NCBI GenBank assembly: GCA_964425185.1
Contig: CAYRKX010000001.1
Coordinates: 28,033 to 92,032 of the forward strand
Origin: RUG420 sp964425185
GTDB taxonomy: Bacteria > Bacillota > Clostridia > Oscillospirales > Acutalibacteraceae
Reading direction: 5' to 3'
DNA: 64,000 nt
Shown here: piece by piece, positions 16,216 to 25,624 of the stretch
How positions within the stretch are numbered: position 1 is the stretch's first letter
Layout of the letters: each line of letters starts with the position of its first letter
The notes under the pieces: generated by a model
Databases searched by the model: none
What the model was told of the DNA's origin: nothing
Seen by the model: only the letters and a program-made list of their open reading frames with translations
Made by a program: the position numbers and the translations under genes

Positions 16216-18179
16216 TATCTGAGTTTAGCTCCTGTTTCCATGTTGTCTGCAAAGAGAACCTGGACGTTACCATCGCTGGTGTCCGCGGCAAGGATCATGC
16301 CCTGAGACTCTACGCCGCAGAGTTTTGCCGGCTTAAGGTTGGAAACAACCACGACCTTGTGTCCGATGAGGTCCTCGGGCTTATACCAGGGAGAAATGCC
16401 AGAAGCTACGGTGCGTTCGCCCTCACCGTCATCCAGAGTCAGCTTGAGAAGCTTCCTGGACTTCTTGATTTTCTCGGCGGTCTTAACTTCACAGACCCGA
16501 AGCTCAACCTTGCCGAAATCCTCGACGCCAATCTGCGCTACACCCTCAATGTCCTCTTTGAGCTTTTCCTTGACCTTCTCATTGTTGGCCTTTTCCTTGG
16601 CAGAGACAGCCTTCTGACGCTCTTCAATCTTCTTGAAGGTCTCTTCCTTGTCGACGCGGACAAAGAGAGGTTTCGCCTTGTTGGTCTTAATGCCCGGTGT
16701 CAGAGTGCCCCAGTTGGCAAGAGAATCATAGTCATTGCCGTTCATATTGGTCTGAGCAAAGATGGCATCAGAGGTATCCGGCATAAACGGTTTGAGAAGA
16801 ACTGCAAGATAACGGATAGCTTCAAACAGATTGTAAAGAACCGTGCCAAGGCGCTCTTTACTGCTCTCATCTCTGGCGAGAACCCACGGCTCTGTCTGGT
16901 CAATGTATTTGTTAGCCCGTTTGGCAATGCCGACAACCGTTTCAATAGCGTCCGCTACGCGGTAAGTCTTGAAAAGGTCGTCAACCTTCTGAACGGCATC
17001 CAGGCAGGTCTGCTTGAGGTCGTCATCAACGTCTTCGTGAACGGTTGGTGCCTGAATGACACTGTCAAAGTACTTCTTATTCATGGAGATAGTGCGGTTG
17101 ACCAGGTTGCCGATGGTGTTGGCAAGGTCGGAGTTGTACCGCTCGATCATGGTCTCATAGGTAATGGAGCCATCTGAAGCATAAGGCATCTCGCTGAGGA
17201 GATAATACCGGACAGCATCTACACCGAACAGATCAATCAGGTCGTCCGCGTAAATGACGTTGCCGCGGGACTTGGACATCTTGTCCTCTCCGAACAGCAG
17301 CCACGGATGGCCGAATACCTGCTTCGGCAGTGGTTCACCGAGAGCCATAAGCATGATGGGCCAGTAAATGGTGTGGAACCGGACAATGTCCTTGCCAATG
17401 ATGTGAACGTCTGCCGGCCAGTATTTCTTGTAGAGGTCAGAAGAACCGTCGGGATCATAACCGAGAGCAGTGATATAGTTGCTCAGCGCGTCAATCCACA
17501 CATAGATAACATGGTCAGGGTCAAAAGTAACTGGAATACCCCATTTGAAGGAGGTACGGGAGACGCAAAGGTCATGAAGACCCGGTTTGATGAAGTTGTT
17601 GAGCATCTCTTTCTTCCGGGCTTCCGGATAGATGAAGTCGTCATGCTCTTCAATGTAGTCTTCCAACTGTTTCTGGTACTTGGAGAGCTTCAGGAAATAC
17701 GCCTCCTCGGAGGCTTCCTGAACCTCACGTCCGCAGTCCGGGCACTTGCCATCGACGAGTTCGGAGTCAGTCCAGAAGGACTCACAGGAGGTGCAGTACT
17801 TGCCTTTGTACTCACCCTTGTAGATGTCGCCCTGGTCGTAGAGCTTCTTGAAGATCTTCTGAACGGTCTTCTCATGGTATGGGTCTGTAGTACGGATGAA
17901 TTTATCGTAGGACGTGTTCAGGGAGTCCGCTACATCGCGGATTTCCTTGGAAACCTTGTCTACATACTCTTTTGGAGAACAGCCGGCCGCCTCTGCATAG
18001 CTCTCAATTTTCTGTCCATGCTCATCGGTACCGGTCAGGAAGAATACATCATACCCCTGCATTCGTTTGTACCGGGCAATGGAGTCGGTCAGGACAATCT
18101 CGTAAGAGTTGCCGATATGGGGTTTTCTTGATGTGTATGCAATGGCGGTGGTGATATAAAATTTTCCTTTATCTGCCAC
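16215..18179 (-). CDS. metG: Methionyl-tRNA synthetase
   Basis: MetRS (654 residues) charges tRNA-Met. It has the HIGH-type motif in KPHIGNSY, a zinc knuckle CTSC...CPDC (roughly residues 125-145), KMSKS in EDKMSKSRGN, and a C-terminal Trbp111-like tRNA-binding domain (from about 550) after a Lys/Glu-rich linker. The start is GTG 18179: GGAGG lies 7 bases upstream and the protein then begins M-A-D-K-G-K-F-Y-I-T. The earlier ATG at 18239 overlaps the promoter and is rejected. I looked for a T-box leader and found none. Confidence 0.96.
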   Translation of the reverse strand: MADKGKFYITTAIAYTSRKPHIGNSYEIVLTDSIARYKRMQGYDVFFLTGTDEHGQKIESYAEAAGCSPKEYVDKVSKEIRDVADSLNTSYDKFIRTTDPYHEKTVQKIFKKLYDQGDIYKGEYKGKYCTSCESFWTDSELVDGKCPDCGREVQEASEEAYFLKLSKYQKQLEDYIEEHDDFIYPEARKKEMLNNFIKPGLHDLCVSRTSFKWGIPVTFDPDHVIYVWIDALSNYITALGYDPDGSSDLYKKYWPADVHIIGKDIVRFHTIYWPIMLMALGEPLPKQVFGHPWLLFGEDKMSKSRGNVIYADDLIDLFGVDAVRYYLLSEMPYASDGSITYETMIERYNSDLANTIGNLVNRTISMNKKYFDSVIQAPTVHEDVDDDLKQTCLDAVQKVDDLFKTYRVADAIETVVGIAKRANKYIDQTEPWVLARDESSKERLGTVLYNLFEAIRYLAVLLKPFMPDTSDAIFAQTNMNGNDYDSLANWGTLTPGIKTNKAKPLFVRVDKEETFKKIEERQKAVSAKEKANNEKVKEKLKEDIEGVAQIGVEDFGKVELRVCEVKTAEKIKKSRKLLKLTLDDGEGERTVASGISPWYKPEDLIGHKVVVVSNLKPAKLCGVESQGMILAADTSDGNVQVLFADNMETGAKLR

Positions 18180-18210
18180 AGCAATCCCTCCTCTGTTGAT
18201 AATCTTAATT

Positions 18211-18239
18211 ATTTTATCATTTGTGTCTAATGGGTGCAA
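18211..18239 (-). promoter_or_regulatory. Promoter of metG-tatD
   Basis: Minus-strand TTGCAC (18234-18239), a 17-bp spacer and TAAAAT (18211-18216), the latter as extended TGATAAAAT. The leader is only about 25 bases. Confidence 0.75.
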
Positions 18240-18311
18240 CTTCTCTGTATCTTCATTTTTCGTAGGCGGATGTGGTTAGTCCCGGGCCGGAACATGATTT
18301 TCACATTTGAG

Positions 18312-18363
18312 AATAAAAAGACACCGCTGGACGCGGACTCTATTATGCGAGTCATCCAGCGGT
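18312..18363 (-). terminator. Terminator of the Nudix gene
   Basis: ACCGCTGGA (18323-18331) pairs with TCCAGCGGT (18355-18363), with an inner GACTC/GAGTC stem. The minus-strand T-run is at 18314-18320. Confidence 0.8.
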
Positions 18364-18370
18364 ATTTTCT

Positions 18371-19216
18371 TTAATTTTTATTGTCGTTTTCCCGGGCGAT
18401 GGAGATTTTGCTGTAGCGTGGAACGTTTTCTTCAGCCAAGCGGGCTGCTTTGCGCACAGTGTCCTGAGGCTGACGCCCTTGCTGCGTGCCCTTTTCCGGC
18501 ACCTTCACATGCTTATTCAAATACCGGTGAGCAGCCTTTAGAATTTTCTTGTCATTCTCAAACTTGAGCCGTTTATACGCGGCCTCATACGGAAGCCAGT
18601 CTGAAGCCTCAATTTCCGACTCCTGGTTGACCGTCTTCCGGTCCTTTGTCGTAGCGGCAAAAATAATGACTGTCTTGTTAATCCGGTTCTGAATCATGTA
18701 ATTGGAGGCCTCCTGGAACCCAGGAATAATATGGATATGGGTTCCGGTCTCCTCGAGGACCTCACGGCGTGCAGTCTCCTCGTTGGTCTCCCCCTCTTCA
18801 ATATGGCCCTTGGGGAAACTCCAGTGGGCACTCCGCTTGTTCTTAATGAGCAGATACTGTTTTTGTCCGTTGATAACCCGCTGCACCACTGCTCCACAGG
18901 AGCGCTCATAATAGCAGCGGATGCTGTCGGGGTGAAAAAACGCCGTGGCCTTTCTGACATCGTGAATAATGTACTTTCGGCTCTTGGGCGCGACGACATA
19001 ATACGTCTCCCCATTTTTCATCAGGCTGGCAATGATAACCCCGTCAAATATTCTGACAGGTTTATTCATCCCCATGACAAAAGCCTTCAGCGTGACTTTT
19101 GAGCGTGCGGTGACTAATCGAATCTTTCCGTAATTTAGTCCGTATGTGAAGCCCTGGGCCTCATTTTTAGAGTAAATCGGAGCGGTCACCTTCACCCGTA
19201 CATACTTGCCGAGCAT
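18371..19216 (-). CDS. Nudix hydrolase with an N-terminal extra domain
   Basis: The C-terminal half (about residues 100-240) is a Nudix domain with an intact box G-x5-E-x7-REVLEETG in KGHIEEGETNEETARREV, likely hydrolysing a nucleoside diphosphate derivative such as Ap4A. The first 95 residues (LGKYVRVKVTAPIYS, YGLNYGKI, FDGVIIASL) resemble the small clostridial proteins named inorganic pyrophosphatase-like, so this appears to be a fusion. The tail is basic and low in complexity (PEKGTQQGRQ). No signal peptide. Family assignment is firm for Nudix and tentative for the N-terminal domain. Confidence 0.8.
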   Translation of the reverse strand: MLGKYVRVKVTAPIYSKNEAQGFTYGLNYGKIRLVTARSKVTLKAFVMGMNKPVRIFDGVIIASLMKNGETYYVVAPKSRKYIIHDVRKATAFFHPDSIRCYYERSCGAVVQRVINGQKQYLLIKNKRSAHWSFPKGHIEEGETNEETARREVLEETGTHIHIIPGFQEASNYMIQNRINKTVIIFAATTKDRKTVNQESEIEASDWLPYEAAYKRLKFENDKKILKAAHRYLNKHVKVPEKGTQQGRQPQDTVRKAARLAEENVPRYSKISIARENDNKN

Positions 19217-19337
19217 GAACTACCTCCGAATCGCGCTACGCGCGTGTAAGAAATCTTGGCAACAATTCTAACACTTTGTAGAGTTCGTTTCAATCCAGCT
19301 GAGCAGTTTTCCGGGCGATTTACCGGTCATAAGAAAT

Positions 19338-19369
19338 GGGGCCGCGACACGCAGGCGTATCACGGCCCC
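19338..19369 (-). terminator. Hairpin after the NCS1-like permease gene
   Basis: GGGGCCG/CGGCCCC (7 bp, long loop) lies 25 bases below the permease stop. It lacks a good T-run, so termination is uncertain. Confidence 0.45.
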
Positions 19370-19393
19370 ACGGGGGTCAGGTTATCAGATTAC

Positions 19394-21160
19394 TTACTCC
19401 AGCACAGCTGCACTGTCTTCAATAATCGTATTTTCTTCTTCCTCCTCCTCTTCTTTCGGAGTGGGGTTCTGATCTATTTTTGTATTTCCATACTGGAAAA
19501 AGACCTTTAATGCGGCAAAAACAAAGTATACCAGCGTAAACCACAGCGAGAGCGACTTGTAAATCGCCACGGAGACGAAATGAGTGGGAACCAGACAGGT
19601 AAAGACACCAAACGCGGCAATGACAACGTAGGAAATCCATTTGAAGACGCTGACAACAGCCGGATGTTTCGGTACTTTGACCGGTGCGTTCTCTTTCTTT
19701 TCATCCTCAGCCATAACCTCTTTTAGGGCATCGCGGACTTTCTGGTCCTCTTCCGCCTGTTTGTGATAGTCGCCTCTTGCGCCCATGGCGAGAGCAAGAA
19801 TAATGTAGGCGACCATCGCAATCAGGTATGCGGGAAGAAAGAGGAAGTAAGGGTGTAATGCGTGAGTAAATATCATGGAACCGACAAAGACCAGAGCGAG
19901 CAGCCAGGCAATGAGTCCGGCATAGTTCATCTTCCAGCCCTTGTAGCTGGCCCAGTAACGGGTGCCACCCAGTTTCGGAATAATCCAGTGCTCTGTAAAG
20001 ACAATGGCACCGGCTGCCGGAACAATGTTGGCAATAACGCTGACGATGGTCATGATGTTCATCATGAACGGGAAGCATGCAGCGAGAGTCATCAGTCCGC
20101 CGACCAGATAGGCCATCTTCTTGTAGCTGGAGACATTAAAGCAGGACTGGAAAGACAGCGCCGCGCGGTAAATGCTCGGGTTTGCAGTGGTCCATCCGGC
20201 AATAATGACTGCAAGGAGGCCGACTTTACCAAGAGTGACAGCGGTAATAGCACCGGAGTCTAGATTGGCAATAGGAGTCTTGAGAAGTGCGGCTGCGGTT
20301 GCGCCCATAACGCCGGCTGCTGCCCAGGCAAAGAAATGTCCAATGAACATTCCGATTGCGGTGACATAACCGTACTGACGTTTCTTAGCGAAACGGAACA
20401 GTGCCATATCATTCAGTCCGGCATGGTAGGCCATGTTGTTCATCCAGGCAAAAGCGGCCACGTGGTAAATGGAGAGCCGCGGCTGTCCGGCAGCAACAGT
20501 ACCGTTCCAGACATAAGTGTTCAGCAGATTCATAAATCCGCCGGCCGCATGAAGATTCGGTACACCGTAGAGCTGCATGAGCTCTGGGACACAGACCGTA
20601 AAGCCCGCCAGAAAGACGATAATCATCCAGGGCACGCAGGTGGACGAGAATTTCGCCACCGCGTTGAATCCGTTGACAGCGACTATTGTGACAATAGCGC
20701 CAAGGATCAGTACCATGACCACATATTTGATGTCTGTGGGGTACCAGTGCGTCTGTATTTTAATACCTATAATTTCTCGCACGGCCGAGGCCGACACCGC
20801 CACCATGGCCGAGGCCATGGCGATGGAGGCTAAGCCCCAGATAAAGGTGTATATTTTCTGAAGTGGTTTCCCGAGAACTTTCCCGAGATAAGTGTATAAC
20901 GTTAAACGGGTATCCACGGCAATCGGCGCACAGATTAAAGCATACGTCAGAGTTGCCAGAATATTTCCGATCAGAAGGCCGATCAGGATGTCCGATGCCC
21001 GGACACCAAATGTGGCCATCGTAGCGCCAATGACAAATTCGGTAGCAGCAATGTGTTCGCCGCCGTACAGTCCCAGAAAATTTCCAATTCCCGAGAGTTG
21101 ACTGTTGGGAATTGGCCGATCTTCCGTTGGAATCTGCCGCGCCACCTCTTTATAATTCAT
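19394..21160 (-). CDS. NCS1-like (purine-cytosine permease family) transporter
   Basis: This polytopic protein (588 residues, about 12 helices) resembles nucleobase:cation symporter-1 members: YGGEHIAATEFVIG at the start of helix 1, GWTTANPSIYRAAL in the central region and FTEHWIIPKLGG in helix 8-9. A long cytoplasmic loop with a basic/acidic stretch near residues 465-495 and a poly-Glu C-terminus are unusual additions. It begins 12 bases after the stop of the GH2 gene, with AAGGAGA in between, so they are translated from one message. NCS1 proteins take up nucleobases, allantoin, hydantoins or vitamins; the substrate here is unknown. Confidence 0.78.
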   Translation of the reverse strand: MNYKEVARQIPTEDRPIPNSQLSGIGNFLGLYGGEHIAATEFVIGATMATFGVRASDILIGLLIGNILATLTYALICAPIAVDTRLTLYTYLGKVLGKPLQKIYTFIWGLASIAMASAMVAVSASAVREIIGIKIQTHWYPTDIKYVVMVLILGAIVTIVAVNGFNAVAKFSSTCVPWMIIVFLAGFTVCVPELMQLYGVPNLHAAGGFMNLLNTYVWNGTVAAGQPRLSIYHVAAFAWMNNMAYHAGLNDMALFRFAKKRQYGYVTAIGMFIGHFFAWAAAGVMGATAAALLKTPIANLDSGAITAVTLGKVGLLAVIIAGWTTANPSIYRAALSFQSCFNVSSYKKMAYLVGGLMTLAACFPFMMNIMTIVSVIANIVPAAGAIVFTEHWIIPKLGGTRYWASYKGWKMNYAGLIAWLLALVFVGSMIFTHALHPYFLFLPAYLIAMVAYIILALAMGARGDYHKQAEEDQKVRDALKEVMAEDEKKENAPVKVPKHPAVVSVFKWISYVVIAAFGVFTCLVPTHFVSVAIYKSLSLWFTLVYFVFAALKVFFQYGNTKIDQNPTPKEEEEEEENTIIEDSAAVLE

Positions 21161-21172
21161 TGCAGCGTCTCC

Positions 21173-23677
21173 TTAGTGAATGTTGATAGTTGCGGTTGTA
21201 GTATAACCGGTAGTGGTATCGGTAAAGGTAACTTTTGCAGTACCGTTGCCGCCGACACGTACCGCGGCAAGAGCTCTTCCGTAATAAGTAGTGTAGGATC
21301 CGCTCTCAAAGCGCTCTTCCGTGCACGGATTGGCAGAGCCAAATCCGAGAAGCTCACCACCGGATACAGATACTTTGACCTTGCGGTCTGCGTTGCTCTC
21401 GACTACACCGTTGTCACCGAGGACACCGAGGTCAACATAGACTATCTTTCCAGGTTTAGCATTGGTTGTCTCTGCTTTTGCTGCAATCTTCGGAGTTCCG
21501 GTTGCAGAAGTCAAAGAGTTCTCTCCAACTTTATTTCCATTCTTGTCATAGACTACTGCAGTTAGGGTTCCTGGCTGATATTTAATATTGAAAATAGCTT
21601 TATCTTTCTGAACATCTTTCTTGCCGAGGCTTTTCCCATTAAGGAAGAGTTCTGCAGAAGTTCCCTTGTCGGTATAAACTTCTACTTCTGCATCGTTGCC
21701 ATTGCAGTCTTTCCAGGACCAGCTGTCTGTTGCGTTAGTTCCACGCCATGCAGCCTTGGAGACGGTAACGCCCTGATGGTTAACCGGCTTCACACCGATA
21801 TAAGGTTTATTTTCAAAGCCCCAGACAGTGGAAGCGTATTTCGCCTCTGCGCCTGGATAGCCAAGAATATCAATCGCACCAGAGTCCGAAAGAAGCCACG
21901 GATATTTTACATTGGAAATATTGGTACCGTTGTAATTCCACGCACCAAGTGCAGCTTCACCAATATAATCCCAGCCAGTCCACATAAAGTCGCCAATCAG
22001 ATATGGATACTTTTCAACGTCTGACCAGTTGTCGTAGATGTCCTGAGGCATGGTTTCCGTTCCCATAATAATACGGTCCGGATGATCTTTTTCGTCTTTT
22101 GCATAGCGGCCGCTGCCGTAGTTGTAGCCAACAATATCGAGGGTATTGCAGTAATCTTCCGCGGCTTTATCGATCAAGCGCAGGCCACTCATCTTGTTCA
22201 TGGATGGTCCAATAGCTGACATGGCCGTATTAAACATCAGACTTCCATTTGAACTGCTCTGAGAAGCGGTTCCGCTGGAGTTGCTGGAAGCGGAAGTCTT
22301 GGCATTGCCAAGTTTTCCAGCCATAAGAACCAGAAGGTTCACACCGGCTGTTACCGGACGGGAAGAGTCTTCTCTGTGAATCTGGTCAACCATCTCTTTC
22401 GCCGTTTTGACACCCTTCTCCTTTGCAGGCTCAGAGTTTTCATTACCAATAGAGTACATAACTACGCTTGGATGATTGTAATCTTTGTTAACCATGGCAG
22501 AAATATCTTTAGTATGCCACTCTTCGAAATCCTTGCCGTAATCATAAGGATTCTTGCTGTTGTACCACATGTCGGCAAACTCATCCATAACATACATACC
22601 ATACTTATCGCAGGCATTGAGAAGTTCTTTGGATGCCGGGTTATGAGCACTGCGGATGGCATTATAGCCATTCTCTTTCATGATCTTAATTTTACGATCT
22701 TCAGATTCCTGAGTGGAAACCGCACCGAGAATTCCGTTGTCGCTGTGAACGCAGCCGCCGCGGAGAAGAGTCTGCTTTCCGTTTACAAAGAAGCCTTTTG
22801 TGCTCCAGGACAGTTTCCGGATTCCGAAGTTCTCTTTCGTGCTGTCGACCGTTTTTCCGTCCTTGGTCAGTGTTACCTTTGCGGTATAGAGATTCGGAGT
22901 GGTGTCGGACCAAAGTCTCGCATTGGGAACAGTCAGGACAACATTGCTGCCTTTACCGGAAGCAACTTTCCGTGTACCGTCATAAATTTCAACGGTAGTC
23001 GCTGTTCCTTTTGCATTTTCAGTACTGGTCTGAACCCGAACTGTGGCTGGAGAAAAGCTTTCTGTGGTTACACGAACACCATCAGTTGCAATGTGTGCCT
23101 TGTTCAGTACATCGAGGGAAACCGGGCGAAGAATTCCCGCTCCGGAATACCATCTCGAGTTTGGCATCTTCGAGTTGTCCGCAATAACAGTTACGACGTT
23201 TTCTTTACCGGGTTTCAGCTTGCCGTCCGCAACAGCAGTAAACGGTACATAGCCGTATGGACGTTCCGCTGCAAGCTGTCCGTTGATATAGACTTTGGAG
23301 TTTTTGTAAACCGATCCAAAGTTGAGAACAACGTGTTTATCAGCCCAGGATTTAGGCACGTTGAATTTTTTCTGATACTTATAAATGCCGGGAACAAAGT
23401 AAGCACCTGCATTATTGCTCGGGCTGTCCGGGCTGCGTTTGTCGTGCAGCATAGCGTCGTAAGGTAAAGTTACCTTAACCGGCTTGGTCGGATTATCCGG
23501 GCCGGTCCGCTGAACGGTCCACCCGGTGTTGAAATCTTTGTTTCGAATCACGGCATTGTCATCTTTGAGGTCGCTCAGCAGATCGGCTGATGCGCCAAAA
23601 GAGACGACTGGCATGATTGTCACCACCATAAACACAGCTAACAGTAAGCTGAGTATTCGAAGGTTCTTCGTTTTCAT
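21173..23677 (-). CDS. Secreted glycoside hydrolase family 2 enzyme (beta-galactosidase-like)
   Basis: This is a predicted exported exo-beta-glycosidase of 834 residues. It has a signal peptide (about 1-30), a GH2 sugar-binding domain with GIYKYQKKFNVP and NSRWYSGAGILRPV, an immunoglobulin-like domain, and a TIM barrel with RSAHNPASKELLNACDKYG, acid/base Glu in SIGNENSEP (about 411) and nucleophile Glu in MGTETMPQD (about 540). A DUF4982-like and a further C-terminal beta domain follow. A Ser/Asn/Gly-rich insert lies between the two catalytic glutamates (about 445-485). ATG 23677 follows GGAGGG. It is first in a two-gene operon with the NCS1-like permease. Substrate unresolved. Confidence 0.88.
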   Translation of the reverse strand: MKTKNLRILSLLLAVFMVVTIMPVVSFGASADLLSDLKDDNAVIRNKDFNTGWTVQRTGPDNPTKPVKVTLPYDAMLHDKRSPDSPSNNAGAYFVPGIYKYQKKFNVPKSWADKHVVLNFGSVYKNSKVYINGQLAAERPYGYVPFTAVADGKLKPGKENVVTVIADNSKMPNSRWYSGAGILRPVSLDVLNKAHIATDGVRVTTESFSPATVRVQTSTENAKGTATTVEIYDGTRKVASGKGSNVVLTVPNARLWSDTTPNLYTAKVTLTKDGKTVDSTKENFGIRKLSWSTKGFFVNGKQTLLRGGCVHSDNGILGAVSTQESEDRKIKIMKENGYNAIRSAHNPASKELLNACDKYGMYVMDEFADMWYNSKNPYDYGKDFEEWHTKDISAMVNKDYNHPSVVMYSIGNENSEPAKEKGVKTAKEMVDQIHREDSSRPVTAGVNLLVLMAGKLGNAKTSASSNSSGTASQSSSNGSLMFNTAMSAIGPSMNKMSGLRLIDKAAEDYCNTLDIVGYNYGSGRYAKDEKDHPDRIIMGTETMPQDIYDNWSDVEKYPYLIGDFMWTGWDYIGEAALGAWNYNGTNISNVKYPWLLSDSGAIDILGYPGAEAKYASTVWGFENKPYIGVKPVNHQGVTVSKAAWRGTNATDSWSWKDCNGNDAEVEVYTDKGTSAELFLNGKSLGKKDVQKDKAIFNIKYQPGTLTAVVYDKNGNKVGENSLTSATGTPKIAAKAETTNAKPGKIVYVDLGVLGDNGVVESNADRKVKVSVSGGELLGFGSANPCTEERFESGSYTTYYGRALAAVRVGGNGTAKVTFTDTTTGYTTTATINIH

Positions 23678-23796
23678 GTCATTCCCTCCCACTAAGATTT
23701 TTTACAATCTCACTCTACCAGAGAGAAATAGACAAAAAAATATCCAAACCCTACACGAAAATAGTTATGTTTCCTAAAACGACCAGCCTAGTATAC

Positions 23797-23832
23797 CAGA
23801 AAAAGGACGCCTCTTAAACCGAAGCGTCCTTT
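23797..23832 (-). terminator. Terminator overlapping the end of the araC-like gene
   Basis: AAAGGACGC (23802-23810) pairs with GCGTCCTTT (23824-23832); the T-run follows on the minus strand. The stop codon of the regulator gene lies within the loop. Confidence 0.8.
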
Positions 23833-24857
23833 CGGTATTTTGCCGGCGTCACGCCGTACTTTTCCTGAAAGATCTTGTAAAAGTATCCTTTGTTTTTATA
23901 TCCGACGTCATTAATGATGTCGTCTACGGCCATATCCGTCTCCAGCAGCATCTTTTTGGCCTGTTTGAGCCGGATATCCTGGACAAATTCACTGTAAGTC
24001 TTTCCCTCCCTCTTGGCGATTAAGCGGTTAAAATAATCCTTATTGTAGTGAAATTTATTCACCAGATCGGAGATGTGAATATCCCGGTAGTGCTCTTCAA
24101 TATACTCCACAATTTCATCGCTGATCATCTGATTTCGACGGTTCGACTGGTCCTGTGTCAGCGTGAACGTGTAGTTTTCCAGAATAATCTCAAATAAGCG
24201 AAGGGTCAGGCCGAATAGAATATAGGCCGTTCCGGAATCCGGATAGAGAAGCTCCAGCAGCAGGCTTTCCATAGTTCGGTTTAACTGGCTGTGGTCCACC
24301 TCCCGGTGAGGATCCTCACGGAAATGGATGTACTGGTTTCGCTCTTTCTGGGAAATCAAGGACCGGCGCATAAAGTCGCCCAAAACAGAATCAGAGAATG
24401 GACTCTGAAAGACGATATTGAAAAGCCGGTCCGAAATACCAAAGAACAGCGCAGTCGCGTCGCCTTCCAGCATGTCATAGTGTGAGCTGCCTGTATCAAT
24501 CAGACAGAAATCGCCTTTAGTAAAACGAACGGTCTTCCCTTCAATGACCTGGGTCACGTACCCGTCGACGACATAACCCAGCTCCAGATAATCATGAGTA
24601 TGGGTCTGGGTCTCATTGAGCTTCGAGATGTCGTAGAAGTAGCCGTACCGCTGATTCTGAGTCAGCATAAATGCCCGGAGTGACTTTCCTCCGGTCATCT
24701 TCCAGCCGACCACATTCAGGTCACCGGCATGGGCGGGAAAACTCTTCTGCTCCGAGACATGGGGGTCTTCCATAGGATGCAGCAGCCGCTGCGACTTACG
24801 GTTGTTTCCTGCCTGCTGATGGCAGCGGTTAAACAATTGTTTCAATAGTTCTTCCAA
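23814..24857 (-). CDS. AraC-family transcriptional regulator
   Basis: This 347-residue regulator has an N-terminal cupin sensor (about 70-170; THTHDYLELGYVVDGYV, FCLIDTGSSHYDM) and a C-terminal pair of helix-turn-helix motifs (about 250-345; IHISDLVNKFHYNKDYFNRL and AVDDIINDVGYKNKGYFYKIF). It lies at the end of the araA-araB-araD group and directly before the divergently unlinked GH2 operon, so it could sense arabinose or the GH2 product. About 65 bases separate it from araD. I see no operator that decides between the two. Confidence 0.85.
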   Translation of the reverse strand: MEELLKQLFNRCHQQAGNNRKSQRLLHPMEDPHVSEQKSFPAHAGDLNVVGWKMTGGKSLRAFMLTQNQRYGYFYDISKLNETQTHTHDYLELGYVVDGYVTQVIEGKTVRFTKGDFCLIDTGSSHYDMLEGDATALFFGISDRLFNIVFQSPFSDSVLGDFMRRSLISQKERNQYIHFREDPHREVDHSQLNRTMESLLLELLYPDSGTAYILFGLTLRLFEIILENYTFTLTQDQSNRRNQMISDEIVEYIEEHYRDIHISDLVNKFHYNKDYFNRLIAKREGKTYSEFVQDIRLKQAKKMLLETDMAVDDIINDVGYKNKGYFYKIFQEKYGVTPAKYRKDASV

Positions 24858-24922
24858 CAGTCAGCCCCCCTTTCTTAGAAAATTTTATCAAATTTTCCGG
24901 GAGAATGGAAACTCTGTCAGGA

Positions 24923-25624
24923 TTATTTTCCGATCTGTCCATAATAGGCATTCGGGCCGTGTTTCCGGGTAAAGTGCTTTTTTACGATGTTGTCCGGGGC
25001 CGGCTCGACATCCGGGTTGATGAGCTCAGTGAGAAGTGCCATATGGGCCACTTCCTCCAGAACTACAGCATTATAGACTGCCTGTGCAGCATCCCTTCCC
25101 CAGGTAAACGGGCCGTGATTTTTGCACAGAACACCGGGAACATAGGAAGGATTGATTCCCCGTTTCTGGAAGGTCTCGATAATGACCGTTCCAGTATTTT
25201 TCTCATAGGCCTCTTCAATTTCCTCTGTTGTCAGGTTGCGGGCACATGGAATAGGACCGCTGAAGTAGTCTGCCTGTGTTGTACCATACAGAGGAATATC
25301 CCGTCCGGCCTGTGCAAACGAGGCCGCAAAGCGGGAATGTGTATGCACAATTCCAGCAATATCGGGGAATGCCTTGTATAGCTCTACATGCGTTGGTGTG
25401 TCAGAAGATGGGTTTAAGTCGCCTTCTACAACTTTACCGTCGAGGTCTACAACCACCATATCTTCCGGACGCATAGTCTCATAAGACACCCCGCTCGGTT
25501 TAATGACAACGAGCCCGCTGTCCCGGTCAATCTGACTGACATTTCCCCAGGTATAGGTGACGAGCCCGTGTTTCGGAAGCTCCAGATTCTGCTCCCATAC
25601 AGTTTTTTTCAGTTCACTCAACAT
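24923..25624 (-). CDS. araD: L-ribulose-5-phosphate 4-epimerase
   Basis: AraD (233 residues) converts L-ribulose 5-phosphate to D-xylulose 5-phosphate. Class II aldolase-like features: YTWGNVSQIDRDSGLVVIKPSGV for phosphate, DTPTHVELYKAFPDIAGIVHTHSRFA with the zinc His-x-His, and KNHGPFTWG with the third histidine. ATG 25624 overlaps the end of araB by 11 bases and has AAAGGA upstream. A longer upstream frame exists but lies inside araB and is rejected. Third in araA-araB-araD. Confidence 0.94.
   Translation of the reverse strand: MLSELKKTVWEQNLELPKHGLVTYTWGNVSQIDRDSGLVVIKPSGVSYETMRPEDMVVVDLDGKVVEGDLNPSSDTPTHVELYKAFPDIAGIVHTHSRFAASFAQAGRDIPLYGTTQADYFSGPIPCARNLTTEEIEEAYEKNTGTVIIETFQKRGINPSYVPGVLCKNHGPFTWGRDAAQAVYNAVVLEEVAHMALLTELINPDVEPAPDNIVKKHFTRKHGPNAYYGQIGK

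Noticed and set aside
18180..18310. Possible T-box or S-box leader before metG
   Set aside because: The promoter is about 25 bases from the start codon, leaving no room for such a leader, and no T-box sequence is present.
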